A stretch of 64,000 nucleotides of DNA from Candidatus Binatia bacterium (GTDB taxonomy: Bacteria > Desulfobacterota > Binatia > HRBIN30): contig CALAMI010000014.1 of assembly GCA_937925685.1 (NCBI GenBank), positions 1 to 64,000 of the forward strand, written 5' to 3'. The notes under the pieces were generated by a model that worked only from the letters and a program-made list of their open reading frames with translations, was not told the origin of the DNA and made no database searches. How positions within the stretch are numbered: the first letter of the stretch is position 1; every line of letters begins with the position of its first letter. A program made the position numbers and the translations under genes. This document shows positions 1 to 9,420 of the stretch, piece after piece.

Positions 1-580
1 GCGCCGGGGGGCTTTGCGGATGGAAAAACCGTGAGCCCCGGTTGCGCTCCACCCCAAACCGGTAAAGCGTAAATGGAAGTGGCTCCACAAAACCCGAAAC
101 AAGCGCAGCGGCAAGCCGGGCCTCAGTCTCTGGAGGTGTGCTCAGAAACAGGCCTCGCAACTCCTCCAACGGCAACGGCGTTGAAGCCCGGCGCTCATGC
201 CCTAGGGCAGTATCGTAACGAGTCATCCGCAGCGAACTGCTGCGGCCCCATTGAAGCGCGTTTGCGCACGGGAAGGTGGAACTTCTGGCCGAAGGAGGAA
301 CTTTCACGCACACCTCGAAGTCCGAAAGCCGTGCTTTTGCCCGCCGCGAACCATCGGCATGCGGCTGCCAGGCTGCAGGCAGTAGGAGGTCCCCGTGCGC
401 AGCCTCACTTGGGGGCGCGCGAGTGCATAGCAAATGCGCGGTACAAATTTTGACACAATGCGCTTTTGCTGAAACAAAAGCACCAGGCCCCTTGTCGAAC
501 CAGCGTCTCATCCTCGCTGTCGCTCGATCCGCTGCGCATGGTGCAAAGTTTGCTCCGCAACGACTCGGAGTCGAGCGTCT
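1..580. other. Leading stretch without a convincing gene
   Basis: Open frames here are short, overlap one another in several frames and resemble no family I recognise, so I call no gene. The left edge (about 7-40) can fold as a GGGGCT/AGCCCC stem with an inner CGG/CCG pair, but it matches no riboswitch I know. A perfect 7-bp hairpin lies at 462-481, and a TTGACA hexamer at 450-455 has no matching -10 element. The stretch may hold the promoter and leader of the metalloprotease that starts at 581. Confidence 0.4.
462..481. promoter_or_regulatory. Perfect 7-bp inverted repeat upstream of the metalloprotease
   Basis: GCTTTTG and CAAAAGC flank the six-base loop CTGAAA. No T tract follows on either strand, so it does not look like an intrinsic terminator. 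It lies 100 bases before the GTG start at 581, just after a TTGACA hexamer, so it could be an operator or a leader hairpin. This rests on symmetry alone. Confidence 0.25.
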
Positions 581-2269
581 GTGGGCACCCTCCAACGGAT
601 ACCGTATCTTCAACTTCAGCAGCACTACCGCACATCTCTTTGGCTGGCCATTCTGCTGTGCTTCCTACACAGCGCTGCCACGACGGAGGCGACCATCTTT
701 GTGCCTGGAGAGCCCGAAGAACTTTTCGCGGCGGCCGATGCGGCGATCTTGGGCCAGGTGGAAGGAATCGAATCGGTCACCAACGAGGAAGGAACTTTCA
801 CGAACGTCACCATCGCCGTGGAGCGGGCCCTCGGCGCGTACAGCAACAGCCGCGTGGTGCTCGTAGAACCTGGTGGTGAAACAGCAGTGCAACGCCGTTG
901 GGTATTTGGCTCACCCACATTCCACCTCGGCGAGCGCGTGCTGGTGTTCGTCGATCACTCTGCCCGAGGATTTGCTCGCTCTTTGTACCTCGGGCTCGGC
1001 AAGTTCCGCATCGTGCGCAGCCGGGAGGGAGAACAATACGCTGTGCAAAACCTCACAGAAGCCGTCGTGTGGGATGCGCAACGACGCCGTAGCCAGCGCT
1101 CTTTCAGTCGAACCTACCGCCTCGAAGCCTTGCTGCGACGGTTGGAGATGCAACACACGCGCCGCCCGCGCACAGCCCGCAAGCTGAGCAGCACACCGAT
1201 GCGCGGCACCTCGTCCCGCCCTCGCTTTGCCTTTTCCGGGCCAGCAGCCGCGCGCTGGTTCGCTCCGGACCGGGGGGAACCGATCACCGTCGGCATCGAC
1301 CCTACAGGCGACTTGCGGATTGGCCCCCACAACTCCATCGCCGCCGCACGCGATGCTCTCCAGGCCTGGAGCAACGTTGCCTGCACGGCTGTGCGCTTCC
1401 TCGCGGAAGAAGAGGTCGTACCCGCTCCCTTCGCTGCATGCGATGGCAAAACGCAAATCCTATTCAACGACCCGTTCGAAGATATCGCCGACCCGGTGAA
1501 CTGCGTGGGCGTTCTCGGAATCGGTGGAATTTGTGGCGCTTCCGCCCTGCCCCAATCGTTTTCCGGAAGCCAGTTTTTCGAAATTTCCGAGGGCGATGTC
1601 ATCATTGCCAATGGCTTTGCCGACTGCCCCTTTTGGAACATTCCCGGACTTGCCGAAGTGCTCACCCATGAGGTGGGACACGCGCTCGGCCTCGCGCACT
1701 CGTCCGATGACCCCGAAGAGCGCGATCGCTTACGCTCCGAGGCCACCATGTACTACCGCGCCCATTTCGATTACCGCGGCGCTGCCCTACGCGACGATGA
1801 TCGCGCAGCGATCTGTGCCCTCTATCCGGCACCGTCGGAAACCACCCTCTCCTTCGACCGCGCAGCTCTGGTTTTCGACGGTCGCGAAGCCCCTCCGCGC
1901 CACCGGCTGCTTGTCGAGGGCACCTTTCGCGTTGCCGACCCGGCTTGGCAACTCGCAACCGATGCCTTCTTTCTGACCGTTCGCGACGGCGCCCGAACTT
2001 TGGTCTACGCGGGTATCGCACCGCAAGACTGGCTACGCAGCACGCGAAACAACCGCTTCCGCTGGCGTGCCCGTAGCGCCGTCGGCGTCACCGCGATTGA
2101 TCTCGTACAGCGCGACGCGCAAACCTACGACTTTATCCTACTGTCTCGTAGCGCCACCATACAACCGAGCGCTACCGGCTCTCTTACCGTATCGATGGCC
2201 TTGGGCGAAAACAGCACCACGACTCCACTCTCCCTGCGACCCGGAGCGCGGCTGCTGCGATTCCCGTAA
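581..2269 (+). CDS. Secreted M10-type (matrixin-like) zinc metalloprotease
   Basis: A 562-residue protein predicted to be exported and to cleave proteins with a zinc-bound water. The N-terminus has a hydrophobic stretch (about residues 19-33, WLAILLCFLHSA) that fits a signal peptide. The zinc motif HEVGHALGLAH begins at residue 363, giving His363, His367 and His373 as ligands and Glu364 as base. A Met at 390 (SEATMYY) fits the Met-turn of metzincins, and DDDRAAICALYP after it is the usual end of a matrixin catalytic domain. Residues 35-200 form an unassigned N-terminal domain, and residues 425-562 a beta-rich tail. The start is a GTG with GGAG about 10 bases upstream. It stands alone, convergent with opgH. 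The metzincin family is well supported; the substrate is unknown. Confidence 0.85.
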   Translation: MGTLQRIPYLQLQQHYRTSLWLAILLCFLHSAATTEATIFVPGEPEELFAAADAAILGQVEGIESVTNEEGTFTNVTIAVERALGAYSNSRVVLVEPGGETAVQRRWVFGSPTFHLGERVLVFVDHSARGFARSLYLGLGKFRIVRSREGEQYAVQNLTEAVVWDAQRRRSQRSFSRTYRLEALLRRLEMQHTRRPRTARKLSSTPMRGTSSRPRFAFSGPAAARWFAPDRGEPITVGIDPTGDLRIGPHNSIAAARDALQAWSNVACTAVRFLAEEEVVPAPFAACDGKTQILFNDPFEDIADPVNCVGVLGIGGICGASALPQSFSGSQFFEISEGDVIIANGFADCPFWNIPGLAEVLTHEVGHALGLAHSSDDPEERDRLRSEATMYYRAHFDYRGAALRDDDRAAICALYPAPSETTLSFDRAALVFDGREAPPRHRLLVEGTFRVADPAWQLATDAFFLTVRDGARTLVYAGIAPQDWLRSTRNNRFRWRARSAVGVTAIDLVQRDAQTYDFILLSRSATIQPSATGSLTVSMALGENSTTTPLSLRPGARLLRFP

Positions 2270-2581
2270 GCCGCCGCCCGCGATCGAGGAGCTAGTTATC
2301 TCCGGGTCGGCCGCTCCGAGCCCAGCCCCCAAACTGCCGACCGACGCTCAAAAAACACCTCCTGCGAGCCACCTCCGCTTCGGTGAGGTGCAACGCCCTT
2401 GGCCGAGAGCCAACGAGGCGGAGGCGAGCGCCGCCGGTCGAGCCAGCCGATACGAACACCCGCGCGGGAACCTCGCCGGGGCAATGCCAACCGCTCCACG
2501 ACGCTACGCGATCACAACCATCGCTAAGCCAGCCCAGCAACCGCAGCGGCACCGTGCTTCCAGAGGCAAATTCGCACAGCC
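2270..2581. other. Convergent intergenic gap between the metalloprotease and opgH
   Basis: No gene is supported. Both flanking genes end here. The one visible element is the minus-strand terminator-like structure at 2350-2390. Confidence 0.5.
2350..2390 (-). terminator. Possible intrinsic terminator of opgGH
   Basis: On the minus strand CACCTC (2390-2385) can pair with GAGGTG (2361-2356), which is followed directly by six T (2355-2350). An alternative nested partner GAGGTG lies at 2375-2370. The position, about 190 bases after the opgH stop, fits the end of that transcript. The loop is long for the T-adjacent pairing. Confidence 0.4.
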
Positions 2582-5191
2582 TCAGTGCACTCCAACGGGG
2601 CGTCCCCACCGGGCCAGGCGAAGCTCATCTTCCATTCCCCACACGCGCTCGTGCAGCGCGTCTACCGCCTCCGGGTCGTATAAAAGGTAGCGAAGTTCCC
2701 GTGGGCTCACAGCGTCAGGTCCGTTTTGCAGAAGCTTCTCCAGCCACTGTCGGCGCCGGGCACGCACCGTTGGGCTGAGGCGCCGTGGCGCACCCAATAG
2801 CGCGCGGTGCCATGCATTGATCCACGGGTCCACCGCACTACGAATAAAGCCGTCGTGCTCCAGACGAGGCAACGCTGCTGCAGCCTGTTGCAGCCTTTGC
2901 CAATGCCGCTGCAAATCAACCAGTTCGGTCGGCGGCGAGACTTCTTCCGGAATCAAAAACAAACCAAGGCGACGGGTACGGTCCCCCCAGCGAACCCGGC
3001 TTACCGTAACGGACAGGGGCACCGACAAGATCAAGGCGGCAATGATCGGCGTGAGCCACCAAAAATAACCCGGGTTCAACCAGTAAAGCCCAAGGCCCCA
3101 AGCACTCGCCCACAAACCATCCCAAGCGTGGTGCCGCAAGGCGTCGGCCCACGTCGTCTCCGCGTCCTCGCGCCCCTGCGATTTCCACTGAACCGTTCGG
3201 CCCAGCAAGTTTTGGACGACGAAACGACTATGGAACACCATGCGGATGGGGGCAAAAAGACTGGAAAGCACGATCTCGAAAAGCACACTGAGCAAAAGCC
3301 GCGCAAGCCCGCCGAAGGCTTGCGCCTGACGCCAAACCGCACATACCAAAAAGACGCTGAGCAGCTTGGGTAAAAACAGGATCGCGGCCGTCACCGCCAT
3401 GAGCGCAATCGCCCACTCGGGCCGCCAAATGGGCCATTCCGGGAAAAGTGCTGGACCATGGGGGAAATATTCAGGCTCCCAAAACACATGAGACACAGCT
3501 TCGATCGTGCTCAGCGCCAAAAACGCAAACCACAGCAACGCCGAAACGTAAGAAAGCACCCCATTGAGGAACAGCACCCGATGAGCGCCAAACAACCCTT
3601 CAGTGAACAGCAGCCGCAAGTGTTGCAGGTTACCTTGGCACCAGCGGCGGTCTCGGTTCATTTCTTCCAGCAGGGTGGATGGCACCTCTTCGTAACTGCC
3701 ATTGAGGTCATAGGCCAACCAAATTTGCCAGCCAGCGCGCCCGAGCAATGCCGCTTCGACGAAGTCGTGGCTCATGATTTCGCCGCCAAGGGGTGGTTTT
3801 CCGGGTAGGCGGGGCAAGCCGCAGTGGCGCGTGAACGGCTCGACGCGAATGATCGTATTATGGCCCCAATATTGGCCATCGCCCAACTGCCAGAAGTGCA
3901 AGCCAGCGGCGAACATCGGTCCGTAAAGACAGCTGCTGAATTGTTGCACCCGCGCCAGTAGCGAACGCCGATTCACCGCTCGCGGGGCGGTCTGGATCAT
4001 GCCGGCCGTGGGATGGGCGTCCATCAGCTGCACGAGTCGCACGATGGTTTCGCCGCTCATGATGCTATCGGCATCGAGCATGACCATGTATTCGTAATGG
4101 GCACCCCAACGGCGGCAGAAATCGGCGACGTTACCGCTCTTGCGTTTCAGGCGCACGCGGCGACGCCGGTAGAAGATGCGACCGAACCCGCCAACTTCGA
4201 GGCACCAATTGAGCCAAGCCTCTTCTTCGCGCACCCACGTGCTGGGATCGGAGCTGTCACTGAGCACGAAGAAATCGAAGTGCTCCAGTGCGCCGGTGCG
4301 CTTCAAGGAGTCGTAAATTGCCCGCAAGCCGGCGAAAACCCGCTCCACCGGCTCCTCGCAAATGGGCATCACGATGGCCGTGCGGCCACGCGGGCGAAAA
4401 CTGGCGGTTTCAACCGGGGGTAAGCGCGTGATCGCGAAGCGGTCTCCGAACAACAAGGTAAAAAAACCAAATACCGCGGTCCAAAATCCGATGGAGATCC
4501 AACCAAACAACGCGCCGAAAAACAAAACGATAAAAAACTCGAGCCACGTTCGGCCTTGGTACGGCAACACCGTCTGCATAAAGCCGCTGGCCACGATTGT
4601 CGGCAACAAGACCAGCGCTGCCAACAGGATTCGGCGCAGCCGTGCCGCACGAATCCATGGCAAGGCCGAGCGGCGCTTGCGCAGCTCCTTACCGCGCAGC
4701 ACTTGTTCATCGCTCTGGCCCCGCAGCCGCTTCCACAGACGTTGCCACACCCGACGCTCCACCGGCTCCGGACGCATATGCCGGCGGCGCAACACTTGAT
4801 GCGAAGTCGGGTACCCGCTGCGCTGCGGGACCTCGCTGCAGGTGCGGCCACTCGCTTGCAACACTCTTTGCAGTCGCCAGCGAAGGTAGTCCGGCAACTG
4901 AGGGAACGCACCTGCGGATGGCGGCCACTGCTCCAGCAGAATTTCCCGAAACGCACGCAACGTTTCTGCGCTGGCGTGATTTCCTTCGACCCAGCGCGGG
5001 CGTTCGATTGCCCGTCGCACCGCACGATCGGCCAAGGTCGCGGCTTCTTCGTCCTCGAGCCCGAGGGCTTTGCCATACCGCAAAGCACGATGGCGCGCTG
5101 CGGCCCAGTCTTGGTACAACCGCTCCGGCGGAACTGTCAGCGGCCGCCGCTCGAGGTCCTCATCCATCTGCCGCTTGGCCGGCTCGCTCAT
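2582..5191 (-). CDS. opgH: OpgH glucan biosynthesis glucosyltransferase
   Basis: An inner-membrane family 2 glycosyltransferase that polymerises UDP-glucose into the beta-1,2-glucan backbone of osmoregulated periplasmic glucans. The 869 residues compare with about 847 in E. coli. Membrane helices occur near residues 180-260 and again in the C-terminal half. The cytosolic GT domain between them has the DAD motif at Asp373-Asp375 and RRWCQGN with Trp517, the family's form of Q/RxxRW. The ATG at 5191 overlaps the opgG stop as ATGA, so the two are translationally coupled. An in-frame TTG at 5212 is less likely. Very sure of the family. Confidence 0.95.
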   Translation of the reverse strand: MSEPAKRQMDEDLERRPLTVPPERLYQDWAAARHRALRYGKALGLEDEEAATLADRAVRRAIERPRWVEGNHASAETLRAFREILLEQWPPSAGAFPQLPDYLRWRLQRVLQASGRTCSEVPQRSGYPTSHQVLRRRHMRPEPVERRVWQRLWKRLRGQSDEQVLRGKELRKRRSALPWIRAARLRRILLAALVLLPTIVASGFMQTVLPYQGRTWLEFFIVLFFGALFGWISIGFWTAVFGFFTLLFGDRFAITRLPPVETASFRPRGRTAIVMPICEEPVERVFAGLRAIYDSLKRTGALEHFDFFVLSDSSDPSTWVREEEAWLNWCLEVGGFGRIFYRRRRVRLKRKSGNVADFCRRWGAHYEYMVMLDADSIMSGETIVRLVQLMDAHPTAGMIQTAPRAVNRRSLLARVQQFSSCLYGPMFAAGLHFWQLGDGQYWGHNTIIRVEPFTRHCGLPRLPGKPPLGGEIMSHDFVEAALLGRAGWQIWLAYDLNGSYEEVPSTLLEEMNRDRRWCQGNLQHLRLLFTEGLFGAHRVLFLNGVLSYVSALLWFAFLALSTIEAVSHVFWEPEYFPHGPALFPEWPIWRPEWAIALMAVTAAILFLPKLLSVFLVCAVWRQAQAFGGLARLLLSVLFEIVLSSLFAPIRMVFHSRFVVQNLLGRTVQWKSQGREDAETTWADALRHHAWDGLWASAWGLGLYWLNPGYFWWLTPIIAALILSVPLSVTVSRVRWGDRTRRLGLFLIPEEVSPPTELVDLQRHWQRLQQAAAALPRLEHDGFIRSAVDPWINAWHRALLGAPRRLSPTVRARRRQWLEKLLQNGPDAVSPRELRYLLYDPEAVDALHERVWGMEDELRLARWGRPVGVH

Positions 5192-6723
5192 GGTACCAAC
5201 AGGTACGACCAAGTTTCCGTCAAAACCCGCTCACCAAGCATTAAAAAGGCCCGAAGTTCGACGGGTTCGTTTCGCTTCGGGCGCACCTGAAAGGCCAGAC
5301 GCCACCCGCCCGTAACGGGGTTTTTCACCACTTGTTGGTCGAGGAGTTCGGCCGAGTCGGGACCCGAAGCGATGGTTACTGCTCCGTGCAGCACCGTTTC
5401 CGGCGGAATGGCTTCTAGCTCCCCGCCAGCAAAGTCGACGATCAGGCGGTAAGCGTCCTCACGGTTGCCGCGGTCGCGGCGAGTGGCCACAACCCTACCT
5501 CCTGGTGGACGGTGGGGGTCGTCGCCATACCACCACAGGCGGTAGCGCATCGAAAATGGCACACCCGGCTTGGCTTTCGCGTCCGGTACCCAAAAGGCCA
5601 CAACGTTGTCATTCGTATCTGACTTCGTAGGAATTTCGACGAGCATGACTCGTCCCGCACCCCAGTCGTCCAGCGGCTCGACCCAGCCACTGGGGCGGCG
5701 ATCGCGCCGAGTTTCTAGATCTTGGTAATGATCGAAGTTGCGGTCACGCTGCAAGAGTCCAAAACCACGCGGGCTTTGCATGCGGAAACTACTAATCGAT
5801 AACGAACGCGGGTTCATCAGCGGCCGCCACAACCACTCCTCATTGCGAAAGCACAGCAGCAAACCATCGGAATCATGCACTTCGGGGCGAAAATCTTCCA
5901 CCGGACGAGGGCTGTTTTCCCCATGAAAAAACATGCTTGTCAGCGGTGCGATCCCCAGTTGTTGTACGTCCCGCCGCAGGTAGAGGCGGGCCTCCACGTC
6001 TACCCGTGTTTGCTCTCCAGGCCGAACGAGAAATCGGTAGGCGCCTGCAGCACTGGGGCTATCCAAAATGGCGTACACGATGAGCTCGGTCGACCACGGT
6101 TGAGGCCGAACAATCCAAAACTCGCGAAATGACGGAAACTCTTCACCACTGGGCAATCCAGTATCAATGGCCAAACCACGTGCCGAGAGACCGAACACGT
6201 GCCCCCTCCCCACCGCGCGGAAATAGCTGGCACCCAAGAACACGATGACCTCATCATAGTACTCTGCGCGGTTGATCGGAGCGTGAATGCGGAAACCGGC
6301 AAAGCCCAAGTTGTGGGGTACGCGGCTAGCAAAGTCGTTGCGTCCGTAATCGAAGTCGCTTGGCGAAAACGCCAAGGTGTGTACTCCAGTATCGTCAACC
6401 ACGTGGATGGCGACCGTGTGCCGGTAGTAATACCCGGGATGAAAGAACTGGAGCTGGAAGGGCAAGCCGGTGTCGCGCCATAACGCTCGCTCACGCCTAA
6501 AGCGAATATCCCGCCACTGGTCGTAGGTGACCCGGGTCAACCACTCCGGGATCGGCTCTGGCGGTTGATACGCCTGAGCGGCAAGCTTCTGCGCCCGGTC
6601 GGCAACCAACTCGAAGTGAAAGTGCGCTCGTGCGGCGCTGTGTCCCGCTACCACAAGCAACGCAACCGCCACAGCCGTTTTTAGCAACGAATCGCAGTTC
6701 GATTGCGCCTGACCCTTTTGCAT
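5188..6723 (-). CDS. opgG: OpgG periplasmic glucan biosynthesis protein
   Basis: A 511-residue periplasmic protein needed with OpgH for osmoregulated periplasmic glucan synthesis; the family is thought to help branch or release the glucan. A signal peptide is visible (TAVAVALLVVAGHSAARA, about residues 16-33). The mature protein begins with the family's F-x-F-x-x-V-x-x-x-A-x-x-L-A pattern, and WLTRVTYDQWRDIRFR and the PxY/HPG segments are typical of MdoG. The gene is first in an opgG-opgH operon with a 4-base ATGA overlap. Its start faces the divergent lipoprotein hydrolase, so a regulatory region of about 185 bases lies between them. Confidence 0.95.
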   Translation of the reverse strand: MQKGQAQSNCDSLLKTAVAVALLVVAGHSAARAHFHFELVADRAQKLAAQAYQPPEPIPEWLTRVTYDQWRDIRFRRERALWRDTGLPFQLQFFHPGYYYRHTVAIHVVDDTGVHTLAFSPSDFDYGRNDFASRVPHNLGFAGFRIHAPINRAEYYDEVIVFLGASYFRAVGRGHVFGLSARGLAIDTGLPSGEEFPSFREFWIVRPQPWSTELIVYAILDSPSAAGAYRFLVRPGEQTRVDVEARLYLRRDVQQLGIAPLTSMFFHGENSPRPVEDFRPEVHDSDGLLLCFRNEEWLWRPLMNPRSLSISSFRMQSPRGFGLLQRDRNFDHYQDLETRRDRRPSGWVEPLDDWGAGRVMLVEIPTKSDTNDNVVAFWVPDAKAKPGVPFSMRYRLWWYGDDPHRPPGGRVVATRRDRGNREDAYRLIVDFAGGELEAIPPETVLHGAVTIASGPDSAELLDQQVVKNPVTGGWRLAFQVRPKRNEPVELRAFLMLGERVLTETWSYLLVP

Positions 6724-6908
6724 CGTCCCATCCGATGAGTTGCCTCTTTGTATGCACAGAGGTGGTATCTGACCAGCCCGCTAGCGCATTTTTCCGCCGA
6801 GTGCCGATGTCCTGCATGCTTCCTTGGGGCGCAAACCTCGTACTGGCGTTGCCCACACCCACTTGTGCAGGCAACGCAGGCATGAAAGAGAGACTTACCG
6901 TTTCCTGT

Positions 6909-8099
6909 ATGCGCCACCCATCGTACTCGACTGTGAGGTTTCGTGCTCGTTTCTTGCTGTGGGGATTTCTTCTCGGGGTCGTGGCCAGCGGCTGTGGCGA
7001 CGACGGCGAGCCAACCGCACTCCAACTCACCGCTCGTCGCATTGCCGTCTGGCAGATAAGCGCACCGAACGAGCCACCGAGAAGCAACGTGAGTAATCCC
7101 TTCCTTTCCCCTGGCAAGCAGTTTGTGGCCGAAATTTACGAGGTGCCCGAGTTCCCGTGTGTGCGCACGGACAGTGACGACTACCTCCACATTCCGGAGG
7201 CCACACAATCTCCGGGGCTGCCTGCTGTTTTTCTCGCAGTGCCTCCGGCTGACCCGGGAGCGCCCGTCATCATGCTGTTTCATGGCAACGGTCTCGATTT
7301 CATCGAGGCTCTGGCCTCCTTGTTCGTCCACGCCGCCCCGCGCACTGCAGCACAACTATTGCAAGAGCAACCGGGATTCGCTGGCTTTATCGAAATTCTC
7401 AACCGCGGCGGGGCAATGCGTGGGCTTACCGGCGAGGCCAGTGGCGCCGTGGCCGCAGCCGCGCTCGAGCGCGGCTGGGGACTCGTCGTGCCGGGCAACT
7501 GCTGGGGCGACGGTGGACACCACCGCGGTGAAGTGGTCGATTATTATATCCGCGCCCCGCGGTACGGCCGCAGTATGGACGATTTTGTCTGGCAGTGGTA
7601 CCGGAAGCAGTTTGGCCACGACCGCGCTCGAGAATACTCCTTTGGGTGCAGCGGCGGCGGACAACGGACCGCGCAACTGTTGCTAGCCGATCCCAACGCT
7701 GTGGCCGCCGCCGCGGTGGACAGTCCCGCAGACTATCTCCCTGGCTTCAAGGAAGATCCTCCGGGCTTGTTCTCGTTGCTACAAGGGATTCCCGGTTACC
7801 TCGAGCGGCTCGATGCGTTTTATCTCGCCCACTACGGCACGTGGGAAAACGCCGCGGCGCAAAGCCTCGGAACGCAGTTACTCGAGCGTGGCATTCAGAC
7901 GCCGATCTACCTTACTTTTTCGCGCAAAGACCCCTTGGTGACGTACAGTATCACTCGCCGATTGGCTGAAGCGCTCGGGCAACGCCAACCAGCCGGGCGG
8001 CAGGTTGTCTGGGATACTGGCGAGGCGGTGCACTGCCAGGTCAACACTCGTAGCCGCGCCGAAGCGGTTCTCGACTGGCTCGAGCAGTGGCGACACTAA
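6909..8099 (+). CDS. Lipoprotein alpha/beta hydrolase
   Basis: A predicted lipid-anchored serine hydrolase. The N-terminus carries a basic head, a hydrophobic core (FLLWGFLLGVVASGC) and a lipobox ending at Cys29. Alpha/beta hydrolase features follow in order: an oxyanion-type strand MLFHGNG, the nucleophile elbow GCSGGG, an acid candidate in FSRKDP and a late His in EAVHCQ. An in-frame ATG at 6882 would add nine residues; I prefer 6909 because it gives a compact lipoprotein signal. The substrate is unknown; secreted esterases of the feruloyl-esterase or depolymerase type have similar elbows. It is divergent from opgG and co-directional with namZ 62 bases downstream. Confidence 0.7.
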   Translation: MRHPSYSTVRFRARFLLWGFLLGVVASGCGDDGEPTALQLTARRIAVWQISAPNEPPRSNVSNPFLSPGKQFVAEIYEVPEFPCVRTDSDDYLHIPEATQSPGLPAVFLAVPPADPGAPVIMLFHGNGLDFIEALASLFVHAAPRTAAQLLQEQPGFAGFIEILNRGGAMRGLTGEASGAVAAAALERGWGLVVPGNCWGDGGHHRGEVVDYYIRAPRYGRSMDDFVWQWYRKQFGHDRAREYSFGCSGGGQRTAQLLLADPNAVAAAAVDSPADYLPGFKEDPPGLFSLLQGIPGYLERLDAFYLAHYGTWENAAAQSLGTQLLERGIQTPIYLTFSRKDPLVTYSITRRLAEALGQRQPAGRQVVWDTGEAVHCQVNTRSRAEAVLDWLEQWRH

Positions 8100-8161
8100 G
8101 TCCACACCCCTGGCCCGCAGAGCTTGCTTCGGTTCCACGTGCCGCGCGACACTGAAGGACG

Positions 8162-9367
8162 ATGGATTTTGGCATCGACCACCTGTTGAAAAGCGAGCAG
8201 TGGCAGCGACGTTTACGCGGCCGACGCGTGGCCTTACTTGCGCACCCGGCGTCGGTCACCCGGGAACTCGTGCACTCCCTCGATGCCCTCGCGCAACTTC
8301 CCGGCATGCAAATCACCATGGCCTTCGGCCCGCAACACGGGCTACGGGGAGAAAAACAAGACAACATGGTCGAGTCCAGCGACTACGTCGACCCAGTCCA
8401 TCGCATCCCCGTGTTCAGTTTATACGGTCGAACCCGGCGGCCCACGCCGGAAATGCTGGACGGTTGCGACATCGTGCTTGTGGATCTTCAGGATCTTGGC
8501 TGCCGGGTATATACGTTCGTCACCACGTTGCGTTACTTACTCGAAGAAGCTGCCCGTGTCGGCAAGGAAGTGTGGGTGCTCGACCGACCCAACCCCATCG
8601 GTCGAAACGTCGAAGGCTTGCGCTGTCGGCCTTCCTGGGAGAGCTTCGTGGCCGCGGGTGACTTTCCCCTTCGCCACGGACTCACCCTTGGCGAACTCGG
8701 TTGGTACTTCGTCGGTTGCCTCTCGTTGGACTTGGCCTACGAGGTCGTGCCCTTACTGGGCTGGCAGCCAGAACAGCCACCCGGCTATGGTTGGCCACTC
8801 GATGAGCGTTGCTGGGTCAACCCTAGCCCCAACGCACCCAATCTGTGGATGGCTCGCTGCTATCCTGGAACCGTCATGCTCGAAGGTACCGAACTCTCCG
8901 AGGGAAGGGGCACCACCCGTCCCCTCGAACTGTGCGGGGCTCCAGCACTGGATGTTCCGAAAGTGCTCGCTCGCATGGGGGAGCTTTGTCCCGATTGGCT
9001 CGAGGGCTGCAAACTCCGCCCGTGTTGGTTCGAGCCAACGTTCCATAAACATGCCAGGCAGCTCTGCAGGGGGCTTCAAATTCATGCTGAGCCGCCGGTA
9101 TACGAGCCAGCGCGGTTTCGTCCCTGGCGACTCGTAGCACTGTTGCTCAAAGCCACGCGTGACACGCATCCCGACTGGCCCCTGTGGCGGCGCTTCGCGT
9201 ACGAATACGAGTACGAGCGGCTCGCTATTGACTTGATCAATGGCGGGGAGGACTTGCGACACTGGGTCGATGACCCTGGTGCTACCCCCTACGACTTAGA
9301 GACCTTGGCACGAACCGATGAGGAAAAGTGGATCGAGGAACGGAGACAGTGGGTGCTCTACCCTTGA
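8162..9367 (+). CDS. namZ: NamZ-type exo-beta-N-acetylmuramidase (DUF1343)
   Basis: A 401-residue member of the DUF1343 family, whose characterised member NamZ removes terminal N-acetylmuramic acid from peptidoglycan fragments. Family hallmarks are seen in order: FGPQHGLRG, PVFSLYG, the DIVLVDLQDLGCRVYT segment, VLDRPNPIG and the late SEGRGTTRP. Unlike typical secreted members I see no signal peptide, so this copy may act on recycled cell-wall fragments inside the cell. AAGGA lies just upstream of the ATG. Confident of the family; activity is by homology. Confidence 0.88.
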   Translation: MDFGIDHLLKSEQWQRRLRGRRVALLAHPASVTRELVHSLDALAQLPGMQITMAFGPQHGLRGEKQDNMVESSDYVDPVHRIPVFSLYGRTRRPTPEMLDGCDIVLVDLQDLGCRVYTFVTTLRYLLEEAARVGKEVWVLDRPNPIGRNVEGLRCRPSWESFVAAGDFPLRHGLTLGELGWYFVGCLSLDLAYEVVPLLGWQPEQPPGYGWPLDERCWVNPSPNAPNLWMARCYPGTVMLEGTELSEGRGTTRPLELCGAPALDVPKVLARMGELCPDWLEGCKLRPCWFEPTFHKHARQLCRGLQIHAEPPVYEPARFRPWRLVALLLKATRDTHPDWPLWRRFAYEYEYERLAIDLINGGEDLRHWVDDPGATPYDLETLARTDEEKWIEERRQWVLYP

Positions 9368-9420
9368 CTCGTTCCTGCAGTGTGGCACGCAACAATTGCG
9401 TTCGGAGGAGGACGAACCTT

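Noticed and set aside
1-50. Riboswitch-like stem at the window edge
   Set aside because: The fold lacks conserved elements of cobalamin, c-di-GMP or SAM riboswitches, and the sequence is cut at the left edge.
450-455. TTGACA hexamer as a -35 promoter element
   Set aside because: No acceptable -10 hexamer at 16-18 bases spacing.
73-879. Several overlapping frames at the left end
   Set aside because: They conflict with one another, lack ribosome sites and match no family.
8238-9137. 299-residue frame inside namZ
   Set aside because: Out-of-frame shadow of a strongly supported gene with no recognisable motif.
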